Source of the DNA: Agrococcus carbonis
GTDB lineage: Bacteria; Actinomycetota; Actinomycetes; Actinomycetales; Microbacteriaceae
DNA length: 64,000 nt
Direction of reading: 5' to 3'
Assembly: GCF_900104705.1 (NCBI RefSeq)
Contig: NZ_LT629734.1
Location: 992,001 to 1,056,000 of the forward strand
The stretch's first letter is position 1. Each line of letters opens with the position of its first letter. A model generated the notes under the pieces. That model did not search any database and was not told the origin of the DNA. It saw nothing but the letters and a program-made list of their open reading frames with translations. The position numbers and the translations under genes are program-made. Shown piece after piece: positions 30,011-40,332 of this stretch.

Positions 30011-30256
30011 CCGTCCGGATCATGGTCGCGTCGGGCCGGGGGCCGCGAAGGCCCACCGGGCCTTCGCGGGGGTTCGAATCCCCTATCCTCCGCCGTCCGG
30101 ATCATGGTCGCGTCGGGCCGGGGGCCGCGAAGGCCCACCGGGCCTTCGCGGGGGTTCGAATCCCCTATCCTCCGCCGTCCGGATCATGGTCGCGTCGGGC
30201 CGGGGGCCGCGAAGGCCCACCGGGCCTTCGCGGGGGTTCGAATCCCCTATCCTCCG
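30011..30256 (+). repeat. Three 82-bp tandem units, each ending in a copy of the tRNA-Ser 3' end
   Basis: Units 30011-30092, 30093-30174 and 30175-30256 are virtually identical. Each carries CCGTCCGGATCATGGTCGCG, then a 12-bp perfect hairpin (CCGCGAAGGCCC, loop ACC, GGGCCTTCGCGG; first at 30043-30069), then the last 24 nt of the tRNA: T-arm plus 3' acceptor strand and discriminator. The first 8 bases of a further unit follow at 30257. Because 82 is not divisible by 3, all three frames stay open and give false repetitive ORFs. Nothing here looks protein-coding. Confidence 0.9.
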
Positions 30257-30561
30257 CCGTCCGGTCGCGTGCGCGCGACCCTGCTCGCGCTCCGCCTCAC
30301 CCCCCGCCGCGCCCGTCGATGGGCGACTTGCGCGACCGAGTGGCGACTTGCGACGGTGACGCGCCGCGAGCGACTGCACGAAGTCGCCGATCGATCGCCC
30401 GAGCCGCCGATCGAACCCCGATCGCTGCGCACTCCTGCAGGATGGGGAATGTTCCGCCCGCGAGGCTCGCCCGTGTAGCGTGGACGCACTGACCTGCTGA
30501 CCAGTCACGATGGAGCACGCATGGGTGTGAGCATCCCCGACCGCCGCCCTGTGATGGCGCC
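30257..30561. other. Non-coding gap with candidate promoter for the receiver operon
   Basis: Contains a pair of GGCGACTTGCG sequences about 24 bp apart (near 30315 and 30340), and GCCGATCG repeated. A candidate promoter is GTTCCG, 17 nt, TGTAGC (about 30450-30479). A 14-codon reading (30521-30565, MGVSIPDRRPVMAP) ends with its TGA overlapping the GTG of the next gene and could be a coupled leader peptide. I see no other gene. Confidence 0.45.
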
Positions 30562-30921
30562 GTGAACGAGCGCATCCTGGTCGTCGACGACGACCGCGAC
30601 ATCCGCGATCTCGTCACCATCAAGCTCGAGTCGGCCGGCCACGAGGTCGTCGCGCGGGCCGACGGCTCGCAAGCGCTCGAGGCCGCCCTCGAGGGCGGCT
30701 GGGGCGTGATCGTGCTCGACGTCATGATGCCGGGCATGTCGGGCATCGACGTGCTGCGCGCCATCCGCGACACCGGCGACCGCACCCCCGTCATCCTGCT
30801 CACCGCCCGCGGGCAGGAGAAGGACATCGAGGCGGGCTTCGCCGCCGGCGCCGACCACTACGTCACCAAGCCGTTCAGCCCTCGGGCGCTGCTCGCCCGC
30901 GTCACCGCCGCGCTGGGATGA
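30562..30921 (+). CDS. Stand-alone receiver-domain response regulator
   Basis: 119 residues, a complete CheY-type receiver and nothing else. The acidic pocket is DDD (9-11), the phosphoacceptor is Asp53 in IVLDVMMPGMSG, the switch Thr is in ILLTARG, and the conserved Lys is in YVTKPFSP. With no DNA-binding domain it must act through protein contacts. It is first in an operon with a HEAT-repeat protein and a glycosyltransferase, each overlapping by 4 nt. GTG 30562 overlaps the end of a 14-codon leader. The kinase encoded convergently at 33311-34987 is the obvious partner by position. Confidence 0.9.
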   Translation: MNERILVVDDDRDIRDLVTIKLESAGHEVVARADGSQALEAALEGGWGVIVLDVMMPGMSGIDVLRAIRDTGDRTPVILLTARGQEKDIEAGFAAGADHYVTKPFSPRALLARVTAALG

Positions 30922-31880
30922 TGCGCCCATCCGACGGCGCGATGCAGGTCATCCTGCTGATCACCGCCGGCGTCGTGCTCGGCATGCTCGTGACGCTCGT
31001 CGTGCAGCGCATCGTGCGGCATCGGCGCGAGCTCCGCCGCGCGGAGCTCGACCAGCGCATCCGCCCGCTCGTGCTCACCGCGACCGTCGTCGAGGACGAC
31101 GAGGTGGATGCGCTCCTCGAGCAGGTGCGCACCCTCCCGGCCGCCGAGCGCGCGCACGTGCGCCGCACGGTGTTCCACATGCTGCGCGACGTCACGGGCG
31201 AGGCCGCCGACCGCCTGCGGGCCGTCGGCGACGCCGCGGGCCTCGTGCCGCGCATCTTCGCCGCGACCGGGCACCGCGCGCCGTCGACCCGCGCCGACGC
31301 CGCGGAGGCGCTCGGCCTCGTGCGCCCGCCCGGGGCGCTCGACGCGCTCTGCGTGCTCGCGGTCGACCCCGTGCCCGAGGTGCGCACCGTCGCGATCCGT
31401 GCGCTCGGGTCGTTCACCGAGCCCGAGGCGATCGACCTCGTGGTCGGCGCCCTCGCGACCGAGAGCGGCGTGCCCGGCAGCGTGGCGGCCTCGGCGCTCC
31501 TGCAGCAGGGCGGCGCGGCGAGCGACCGGGTGCGCCGCGCGCTCGACGACCCCGACGCCGGGGTGCGGCACGGCGCCGCGCGCGTCGCCGGGCTGCTGCA
31601 GGCGCCCGGAGCGGCCGAGGTGCTCGCCCGGCTCGTCGACGACCCCTCCGAGCCCGTCCGGCTCGCGGCGATCCGCTCGCTCGAGCGGCTGCCGGCGTCG
31701 TCGGCCGTGCCGTCCCTGCTGCGCACGGCGCTCTCCGACGACCCGGCCGGCGAGGCCGCTGCGGCGACGCTCGCCGCCATGCCCGCCGTCTGGGCCGGCG
31801 ACGCCCTCGCGCAGCTCGACGCGCAGGGCGGCGCCGCCGTCCGCCGCGCCGCGGGCCTGCGCAGGCAGGACGCCGCATGA
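30918..31880 (+). CDS. Membrane-anchored HEAT-repeat protein
   Basis: 320 residues. One transmembrane helix near the N-terminus (VILLITAGVVLGMLVTLVV, about 11-29), a basic segment, then about 200 residues of two-helix repeats such as STRADAAEALGLVRPPGALDAL, VRTVAIRALGSFTEPEAIDLV, VRHGAARVAGLLQAPGAAEVL and VRLAAIRSLERLPASSAVPSL. This is a scaffold-type alpha-solenoid. Between a lone receiver and a membrane glycosyltransferase, it may carry the phosphorylation signal to the enzyme; that is inference. ATG 30918 overlaps the receiver stop. Confidence 0.8.
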   Translation: MMRPSDGAMQVILLITAGVVLGMLVTLVVQRIVRHRRELRRAELDQRIRPLVLTATVVEDDEVDALLEQVRTLPAAERAHVRRTVFHMLRDVTGEAADRLRAVGDAAGLVPRIFAATGHRAPSTRADAAEALGLVRPPGALDALCVLAVDPVPEVRTVAIRALGSFTEPEAIDLVVGALATESGVPGSVAASALLQQGGAASDRVRRALDDPDAGVRHGAARVAGLLQAPGAAEVLARLVDDPSEPVRLAAIRSLERLPASSAVPSLLRTALSDDPAGEAAAATLAAMPAVWAGDALAQLDAQGGAAVRRAAGLRRQDAA

Positions 31881-33310
31881 GCTGGCTGCACGACGCCGTC
31901 TCGGCCACGATCATGGCGCTCGCGTGGCCGTCGGCGATCTACTTCATCGCGATGAACACCGCGATGCTCGTCCTCGTGCTCATCGCCGCGCGGCACTTCG
32001 CCCGCTACCTGCGCGGCCGCGACCACGACGGCGGCGACGCGATGGCGGCGTCCCCGCTGAGCCTCGGGGTCAGCGTGCTCGTGCCCGCCTACAACGAGGC
32101 CGCCGTCATCCGCACGAGCGTGCGCTCGGTGCTCGACCTGCGCTACCCCGACCACGAGGTCATCGTGATCAACGACGGCAGCGCCGACGCCACGATGGAG
32201 GCGCTGCGCGACGAGTTCGACCTCGTGCCCGACGACCGCGACCAGCCGCACCGGCTGCCGGTGCGCGGCCGCATCCGCGGAGTGTGGCGCTCACGCGGCG
32301 GCGTCGTGCCGCTCATCGTCATCGACAAGGAGAACTCCGGCCGCTCCGACTCGATCAACGCCGGACTCGAGCTCGCGAGCAAGGACCTCGTGGTCATGGT
32401 CGACGCCGACTCGATCCTCGAGCCGGATGCGCTGCTGTCGGTCTCGAAGCCCTTCGCAGACGACCCCGGCCGCGTCGTCGCCACCGGCGGCGTCGTCCGG
32501 ATCGTCAACAACTCGCGCGTGCACGCGGGCCGCATCGTCGAGCTGCGGATGCCCAAGCAGACCATCGCGCGGATCCAGGTCGTCGAGTACCTGCGGGCGT
32601 TCCTGCTCGGCCGCACCGCGTGGTCGGACCTCGGCTCGATCATCCTCATCTCGGGCGCGTTCGGGATGTTCCGCCGCGACATGCTGCTCGAGCTCGGCGG
32701 CCTCGACCCAGACTCGATCGGCGAGGACTTCGAGCTCGTCATGCGGGTGCAGCGCTGGCTGCGCGACACCGGCCGCGACGGGCGCGTCGTGTACGTGCCC
32801 GAGCCCGTCAGCTGGACCGAGGCGCCCTCGACGCTCCCCGTCCTCGCCCGACAGCGCCGCCGGTGGCACCGCGGGCTGTGGGAGGTGCTGTGGAAGTACC
32901 GCGGCATGCTCCTCAACCCCCGCTACGGCCGCATCGGCTGGATCGCGCTCCCCTACTACTGGCTCTTCGAGCTCATCGCGCCGGTCGTCGAGCTCGTCGG
33001 GCTCGCGCTCGTGGTGCTCGGGCTCGCCACCGGAGCGCTCGACGTGCAGTTCGCGCTATTCCTCGCGCTCGTCTCCTACGGCTACGGCACGCTCGTCACG
33101 CTCGCCGCGGTCGTCGTCGAGGAGGCGAGCTTCCACCGCTACGAGCGCTGGCGCGACTTCGGCGCCACCCTGTGGGCGATCGTCGCCGAGAACCTCGGCT
33201 ACCGCCAGCTCACCGCGATCTGGCGCATCCAGGGCTGGTGGGCGGGCCTCACGAACCGCACGCAGGTGTGGGGCGAGATGACCCGCACGGGCTTCGCCGG
33301 GGCGGATGCG

Positions 33311-34983
<1,673 letters not shown>

Positions 34984-34987
<4 letters not shown>

Positions 34988-36831
34988 CGGCGGCGGTTGC
35001 CGAAGACGCCGCGGACGATGTCGCGGATCATCGCCTGCCCGGATCGCGAGCCGAGGAAGTCGGTGATGACGTTGCCGCCGCCGGATGCGCCGCCCGAGCC
35101 GCCGCTCGAGCCGCCGCTCCGGCCACCGCTGCGCCGCGCGCGCTCCGCTTGCGCCTCGAGCCGCGCGGCCTCGTCCTCGGCCGCCTTCCGCGCCTCCGCA
35201 TCCTGCTCCGCCTGCTCGGCTTCGCGCATCCGCGCCTGCAGCAGCTCGTACGCCGACTCGCGGTCGACCGCCTCGCCGTAGGTCGCGAGCAGCGGCGATG
35301 CCTGCACCGTCGCCTGGATGCGGTCGTCCGGCGTCGGGTCCATGGAGCCCTGCGGCGCGCGCAGCCGGGTCCACGCGACCGGCGTCGGCGCGCCGCGCTC
35401 GTCCATGACCGTGACGATCGCCTCGCCGATGCCGAGCGTCGTCAGCACCTCGCCGAGGTCGTAGCCGCTGCGCGGGTAGGTGCGCACCGTCGCCCGCAGC
35501 GCCTGCTCGGCGTCGGGCGTGTGGGCGCGCAGCTGGTGCTGCACGCGCGAGCCGAGCTGCGCGAGCACGTCGTCGGGCACGTCCTTCGGCGTCTGCGTGA
35601 CGAAGAAGATGCCCACGCCCTTCGAGCGGATGAGCCGCACGGTCTGCACGATCGCGGCGAGGAAGTCCTTCGACGCATCCTTGAACAGCAGGTGCGCCTC
35701 GTCGAAGAAGAACACGAGCTTGGGCCGGTCGATGTCGCCGACCTCCGGGAGGTCCTCGAAGAGGTCGGCGAGCAGCCACATGAGGAACGTCGAGAACAGC
35801 GCCGGCTGATCGGCGACGCCGGGCACCTCGAGCAGGCTCACGATGCCGCGGCCGTCCGCGGCGGTGCGCAGCAGCTCGCGGGTGTCGAACTCGGGCTCGC
35901 CGAAGAAGCGATCGGCGCCCTGCTCGCTGAAGGCCGTGATCTCGCGCAGGATGACGCCGGCGGTCTGCGTCGAGATGCCGCCGAGGCGCCGCAGCTCCTC
36001 CTTGCCGTCGCCCGTGAGCCACAGCAGCAGCTCGCGCAGGTCCTTCAGGTCGACGAGCGGCAGCTGCTGGTCGTCGGCGTACGCGAAGACGATGCCGAGG
36101 CTCGACTCCTGCGTCGCGTTGAGCCCCAGCACCTTCGCGAGCAGCGTCGGCCCGAAGTCGAGCACCGTGGCGCGGATCGGCACGCCGTGCCCGACTCCGC
36201 CGAGCGCGTAGTACTCGACCGGCGCGGCGCGCGGCTCCCAGGCCTGACCGATGCCCGCCGTGCGCGCGAGGAGCTTCTCGCTCGACTCCCCCGGCGTCGC
36301 GATCCCCGAGAGGTCGCCCTTGATGTCGGCCGCGAAGACGGGCACGCCGGCGGCCGAGAGCTGCTCGGCGAGCACCTGCAGCGTCTTCGTCTTGCCGGTT
36401 CCGGTCGCGCCCGCGATGAGCCCGTGGCGGTTGACCATCGCGAGCGGGATCCGCACCTGCGTCTCGGCGTCGGGGGCCCCGTTGACGAGCGCGCCCATCT
36501 CGAGCGCGGGGCCCTCGAACGCGTACCCGGCGCGCACGAGCGCCACCGCATCCGCGTCGAGGGGACCGGACTCGGCGGTCGGGGCGACGGATGCGCCGGG
36601 CTCGGCCGGCTGGTCGGGGTCGGCGGGCACGGGGGCCGCAGGCGCCTCCTCGAACCGCTCAGCGACGGGCGGCGCCTCGGCCGGGTTCGCGTCGTCGGCC
36701 GCCGGCGGCGGGGTGTCCTTCGCGGCGCGCTGCGCGCTCGCCTCGAGCTCGGCGATCCTCGCCTCGGCCTCGAGCTGTGCCCTCCTGGCCTCCTCGAGTG
36801 CTGCCTGCGCCTTCGCGAGCTCGTCGGTCAT
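34984..36831 (-). CDS. HerA-like ATPase (DUF853 family)
   Basis: 615 residues. An N-terminal coiled coil (1-36) and a disordered Pro/Ala/Glu stretch (to about 90) precede a P-loop ATPase: Walker A GLIAGATGTGKTKT (about 138-150), KLVFFFDEAHLLF Walker B, IRSKGVGIFFVTQTPKDVPDDVLAQLGSRVQHQLRA in sense (arginine-finger region). The C-terminus is Arg/Glu-rich with a Gly/Ser run, then FGNRRR. This bacterial family is related to HerA/FtsK translocases; its role is unproved. TAGGAT at 36838-36843, 6 nt before ATG, indicates a leaderless mRNA covering it and the kinase. Confidence 0.88.
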
Positions 36832-36855
36832 GCCGCCATCCTAGGCGGCGGTCCC

Positions 36856-38076
36856 TCAGCGGACGGGCGCCACCGAGCGGGGCCGCACGACGAGCCAGAG
36901 GGAGCACGCGGCGAGCACCCCGCACGCGAGCATGATCGTGCCCATCGGGATCGCGTCCTGGATCGTGAACAGGCCGACGAGGGGGCTCACGAGCCCGGCG
37001 ATCGACATGTTGAGCGCGCCGAGCAGCGACGCGGCGGTGCCCGCCTCGCCCGGGTGTCCCGCGAGGGCGAGCGTCTGCACGCACGGCATCGAGAGGCCGA
37101 ACGCGAAGGCGAAGACCGCCAGCGGCGGCACGAGGCCCGCGACGCCGAGCCCGGCGAGGTCGAGCAGCACGATCCCGGATGCGCTCACGACGAGGAGGGC
37201 CGTCGAGACGGCGAGCACCCACTGCGGCCCGAAGCGGTTGGCGGCCCACCCCGCGGTCTGCGTGCCGATGAGCACGCCCACCGAGCACAGCGCGAAGACG
37301 AGCCCGAAGCCGGCGGGCGAGAATCCGTAGACCTCCTGCAGCAGGAGGCTCGCGGTCGAGATGTACGCGAACATGCCGCCGAAGATGCTCGCGCCGATGA
37401 TCGCGACGCCGACGAACACCCGGTCGGTGAGCACGGCGCGGTACCGCTGCCGCAGCGTCGAGTGGCCGGGAACGTGCCGCAGGTGCGGCGGCAGCGTCTC
37501 GCGCAGGAAGAGCAGCTGCAGCACGATGACGAGCGCGGCGTAGCAGGCGAGCACCCAGAAGAGCCCGCGCCAGTGCATGATGCCCACGAGCCACGACCCC
37601 AGCACCGGCGCGGCGATCGGCGCGATCCCGATCACGAGCGCGAGGCGCGAGAGCGCGGTGGTGAGCTGCTTGCCGCCGAAGAGGTCGCGCACCATCGCCA
37701 TCGCGACCACCGTGCCGGCGGCGGCGCCGAAGCCCTGCACGATGCGCATGAGCGAGAGCGTGACGATGTCGGGGGCGAGCGCGACGGCGACGCTCGCGAG
37801 CACGTGCACGCCGGTCGCGACGAGCAGCGGCCGGCGCCGGCCGATGCGGTCGGAGAGCGGCCCCATGACGAGCTGCCCGAAGGCGAAGCCCAGGGTCGTG
37901 GCCGACAGGGTCAGCTGCACCGACGCATCCGTCGTGCCGAAGTCGTCCTTCACGGCGGGGAACGCCGGTAGGTAGAGGTCGATCGTGAACGGCCCGAGCC
38001 CGGCGAGCAGGCCGAGCACGATGAGGGTCGTGATGCGCCGTCGGCGGGTGAAGGAGGCGCCGGGCTGCTCGCTCAC
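36856..38076 (-). CDS. MFS drug-resistance transporter, Bcr/CflA type
   Basis: 406 residues, 12 predicted membrane helices. Early motif ITTLIVLGLLAGLGPFTIDLYLPAFP is typical of the Bcr/CflA (DHA1) group. It also has the MFS motif A GPLSDRIGRRRPLL and the antiporter motif LALVIGIAPIAAPVLGSWL. It should export small hydrophobic compounds with protons. GTG 38076 overlaps the amidohydrolase stop (GTGA), so the pump and hydrolase form one operon. Confidence 0.9.
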   Translation of the reverse strand: MSEQPGASFTRRRRITTLIVLGLLAGLGPFTIDLYLPAFPAVKDDFGTTDASVQLTLSATTLGFAFGQLVMGPLSDRIGRRRPLLVATGVHVLASVAVALAPDIVTLSLMRIVQGFGAAAGTVVAMAMVRDLFGGKQLTTALSRLALVIGIAPIAAPVLGSWLVGIMHWRGLFWVLACYAALVIVLQLLFLRETLPPHLRHVPGHSTLRQRYRAVLTDRVFVGVAIIGASIFGGMFAYISTASLLLQEVYGFSPAGFGLVFALCSVGVLIGTQTAGWAANRFGPQWVLAVSTALLVVSASGIVLLDLAGLGVAGLVPPLAVFAFAFGLSMPCVQTLALAGHPGEAGTAASLLGALNMSIAGLVSPLVGLFTIQDAIPMGTIMLACGVLAACSLWLVVRPRSVAPVR

Positions 38077-39287
38077 TCGGCGAGCGCGAGCGGCACGTCG
38101 GCGCGCGGCGCGACCCGCTCCTCGCCGGTGGCGGCGTCGTGCTCGAACACGACGTGGCCGTCGATGAGCACGGTGCGGGGGCGGGCCATCGGGTCCATCC
38201 AGTCGCCGCTCCAGACGACGATGTCGGCGCGCTTGCCGGGCTCGAGGGAGCCCACCTCGGCGTCGACGCCGAGCACCCGGGCCGGGTTGATCGTGATCGC
38301 CCGCAGCGCCGTGTCGCGGTCGAGCCCCTCGCGCACGGCGAGGGATGCCTGGTGCACGAGGAAGGAGATCGGGATCACCGGGTGGTCGGTGATGATCGAG
38401 ATGTCGACGCCCGCCTGGGCGAGCTTGCCGGGGTTGGCGATCGAGCGGCCGCGGAGCTCCATCTTCGACTTCGTCGTGAAGAGCGGCCCGATGAGCACCG
38501 GCACGCCGCGCTCGGCGAGCAGGTCGGCCACGACGTGCGCCTCGGTGCCGTGGTCGATGACGAGGTCGAAGCCGAACTCGGCCTGGATGCGGAGGGCCGT
38601 GACGATGTCGTCGGCGCGGTGCGCGTGCTGCCGCCACGGGATCTCGCGCTCGAGCACCTTGACGAGCGCCTCCATCGTGAGGTCGACGTCGTGGTGGCGG
38701 TCGTTCTCGGGGTCGGCGAGCCGGCGCCGGTAGTTCTGCGCGGCGACGAACGCGTCGCGGATGATCTTCGCGGTGCCGAGGCGCGTCGAGGGCGTCTGCT
38801 TCTTCTCGCCGTAGACGCGCTTGGGGTTCTCGCCGAGCGCGCTCTTCACGCCGGCGGGCTCGCGCAGCACCATGTGGTCGACGATGCGGCCGTGCGTGTG
38901 GAGCGTCGTCGCCTGGCCGCCGATGGGGTTGCCCGAGCCCGGGTTGACGTTGACGGTCGTCACGCCGCCCGCGAGCGCGAGGTCGAAGCCCTCGTCGAAC
39001 GGGTCGATCGCGTCGATCGTGCGCACCCCCGCCGTGTTGGGGTTCGTCATCTCGTTGGTATCGCTCGCTGCGGCACCGTCGCCCTCGGGGTGCACGCCCA
39101 GGTGCACGTGCGCGTCGACGAGGCCCGGGGTCACCTGGGCGCCCTCGACGTCGAGCACGGTCGCACCCTCCGGCACTGCCACGTCGGCGCCGAGCTCGGC
39201 GATGCGGCCGTCGCGCACGAGGATCGTGCCCTCGAACTCCTCGCCCTCGACGGGGATGACGGATGCGTTGACGATGGCGAGCAGCAT
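38073..39287 (-). CDS. Metal-dependent amidohydrolase
   Basis: 404 residues. The family shape is complete: a beta-sandwich start (LLAIVNASVIPVEGEEFEG), DAHVHLGVH metal-binding His pair after VTPGLV, further His in QHAHRADD and IDHGTEAH, and Asp in ITDHPVIP, with NPARVLGVDAEVGSLEPGKRADIVVWS near the end. Closest in style to imidazolonepropionase/prolidase-like amidohydrolases; the substrate cannot be named. ATG 39287 is preceded by AGAGGA 5 nt upstream, so I prefer it to the upstream start at 39317. Confidence 0.88.
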   Translation of the reverse strand: MLLAIVNASVIPVEGEEFEGTILVRDGRIAELGADVAVPEGATVLDVEGAQVTPGLVDAHVHLGVHPEGDGAAASDTNEMTNPNTAGVRTIDAIDPFDEGFDLALAGGVTTVNVNPGSGNPIGGQATTLHTHGRIVDHMVLREPAGVKSALGENPKRVYGEKKQTPSTRLGTAKIIRDAFVAAQNYRRRLADPENDRHHDVDLTMEALVKVLEREIPWRQHAHRADDIVTALRIQAEFGFDLVIDHGTEAHVVADLLAERGVPVLIGPLFTTKSKMELRGRSIANPGKLAQAGVDISIITDHPVIPISFLVHQASLAVREGLDRDTALRAITINPARVLGVDAEVGSLEPGKRADIVVWSGDWMDPMARPRTVLIDGHVVFEHDAATGEERVAPRADVPLALAE

Positions 39288-39369
39288 GGGAGTCCTCTTC
39301 GTGTCTGACAGCGTCACCCAAGCCTACGCCTGCTTAGCCCAGCGAACGACTCCCGGGCTGCCCCACTCC

Positions 39370-39529
39370 GAGCGGTCACTTCCGCGCCCGAGCGGTCACT
39401 TCCGCGCCCGAGCGGTCACTTCCACGCCCGAGCGGTCGCTTCGGCATGTGAGCGGTCACTTCCGCGCCCGAGTGGTCACTTCCGCGCCCCAGCGGTCACT
39501 TCCGCAGGTGAGCGGTCACTCCTGCGTCC
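39370..39529 (+). repeat. 20-bp tandem array, forward (8 units)
   Basis: Eight units of exactly 20 bp starting at 39370, 39390, 39410, 39430, 39450, 39470, 39490 and 39510. Consensus GAGCGGTCACTTCCGCGCCC. AGCGGTCACT is nearly fixed; the second half varies more. No unit gains or loses a base. It is not coding in any convincing frame. Confidence 0.93.
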
Positions 39530-39546
39530 CTGATGACTTAAGCCTT

Positions 39547-39580
39547 CGAGCGGTCGGCCGTTCGCGAGAGCGACCGCTCG
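39547..39580. repeat. Central hairpin between the two 20-bp arrays
   Basis: CGAGCGGTCG (39547-39556) and CGACCGCTCG (39571-39580) are a perfect 10-bp inverted repeat with a 14-nt loop, built from one half-unit of each array. The sequence between the arrays (39530-39546) contains the only AT-rich stretch, TGATGACTTAAG. Confidence 0.85.
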
Positions 39581-39780
39581 CGCCCGGGAATGACCGTTCA
39601 CCAGTGCGAGCGACCCCTCACGCCCGGGAATGACCGTTCACGCGCGGGGATGACCGGTCGCACGCGGGGATGACCGGTCACACGCGGCAATGACCGTTCA
39701 CCCGTGGGAGTGACCGCTCACGCGCGGGAATGACCACTCACGTGCGGAAATGACCAGTCGGGCGCGGGCGTGACCACTGG
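39561..39780 (-). repeat. 20-bp tandem array, reverse orientation (11 units)
   Basis: Eleven 20-bp units in exact register from 39561 to 39780, consensus CGCGCGGGAATGACCGTTCA on the plus strand, which is the reverse complement form of the left array. TGACC is kept in nearly all units; the surrounding bases differ. It ends 22 bp before the SRPBCC gene stop. Confidence 0.93.
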
Positions 39781-39801
39781 ATGGCGGCGGGACGCGCCGG
39801 C

Positions 39802-40248
39802 TCAGTCGTCGAAGTGCTCCTCGAGCCGCGTGAGGCAGTCCTGCCAGCCCTCGCGCAGGTCGTCGAGCTCGTCGATGGGGCCCGTCTGCGTCACCCGCAC
39901 GTGGGTGCCGTCGCCGGTCTCGATGAAGTCGACGATCACGAGCTGCTCGTCGGCCTGCAGCTCCTCGCCGCCGCCGAGCCAGTCCCACGTCTGCACGATG
40001 CGGCGCCCGGGCTCGAGCTGCAGGTAGCGGCCCTGCACGCCGAAGCCGCCAGTCGAGGTGTGGAAGCGGTACCAGCCGCCCTCCTGCGGGTCGGTCTCGT
40101 AGCGGGTGTCGTCGAACATCGGCCACCACCACTGCTCGAGGCCGAGCGCGGTGGTCCACAGCGGCCACACCGCATCCGCCGACGCCATGACGAAGCCGTC
40201 GATCTCGGTGCGCTCGACGCCGGCGGGGACCTGGATGCGCTCGTCCAT
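39802..40248 (-). CDS. SRPBCC / AHSA1-like ligand-binding domain protein
   Basis: 148 residues, one START-like fold: an N-terminal strand with ERTEIDGFVMASADAVWPLW, EGGWYRFHTSTGGFGVQGRYLQLEPGRRIVQTWDWLG, then GTHVRVTQTGPIDELDDLREGW and a final helix with CLTRLEEHF. Such proteins bind hydrophobic ligands or act as co-chaperone-like modules; this one has no assigned ligand. TACGGT at 40255-40260, 6 nt before ATG 40248, indicates leaderless expression. Diverges from the MFS gene. Confidence 0.85.
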   Translation of the reverse strand: MDERIQVPAGVERTEIDGFVMASADAVWPLWTTALGLEQWWWPMFDDTRYETDPQEGGWYRFHTSTGGFGVQGRYLQLEPGRRIVQTWDWLGGGEELQADEQLVIVDFIETGDGTHVRVTQTGPIDELDDLREGWQDCLTRLEEHFDD

Positions 40249-40332
40249 GGGGCAACCGTAGCCGGGGCCGCGCGCGCCGCGCACTATCGTGGTGCCGTCC
40301 GGCGCGCAGCGCCCTCGACGAGAGGCCCCCTC

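Noticed and set aside
30011..30256. Additional tRNA-Ser genes
   Set aside because: Only the T-arm and 3' acceptor strand are present; no D-arm or anticodon arm.
29885..30508. Several overlapping frames with repeated SGSWSRRAGGREGPPGLRG-like peptides
   Set aside because: They come from the 82-bp tRNA-derived repeat, whose length shifts one repeat into every frame; no ribosome site or family.
35149..37971. 940-residue plus-strand frame over HerA-like and MFS genes
   Set aside because: No recognisable domain, strongly biased residues, antisense to two well-supported genes.
39288..39633. Possible gene across the left repeat array
   Set aside because: The reading encodes only the repetitive Arg/Ser/His peptide of the array and has no ribosome site.
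39370..39780. CRISPR array
   Set aside because: Units abut with no spacers, are only 20 bp, occur in both orientations and have no cas genes nearby.
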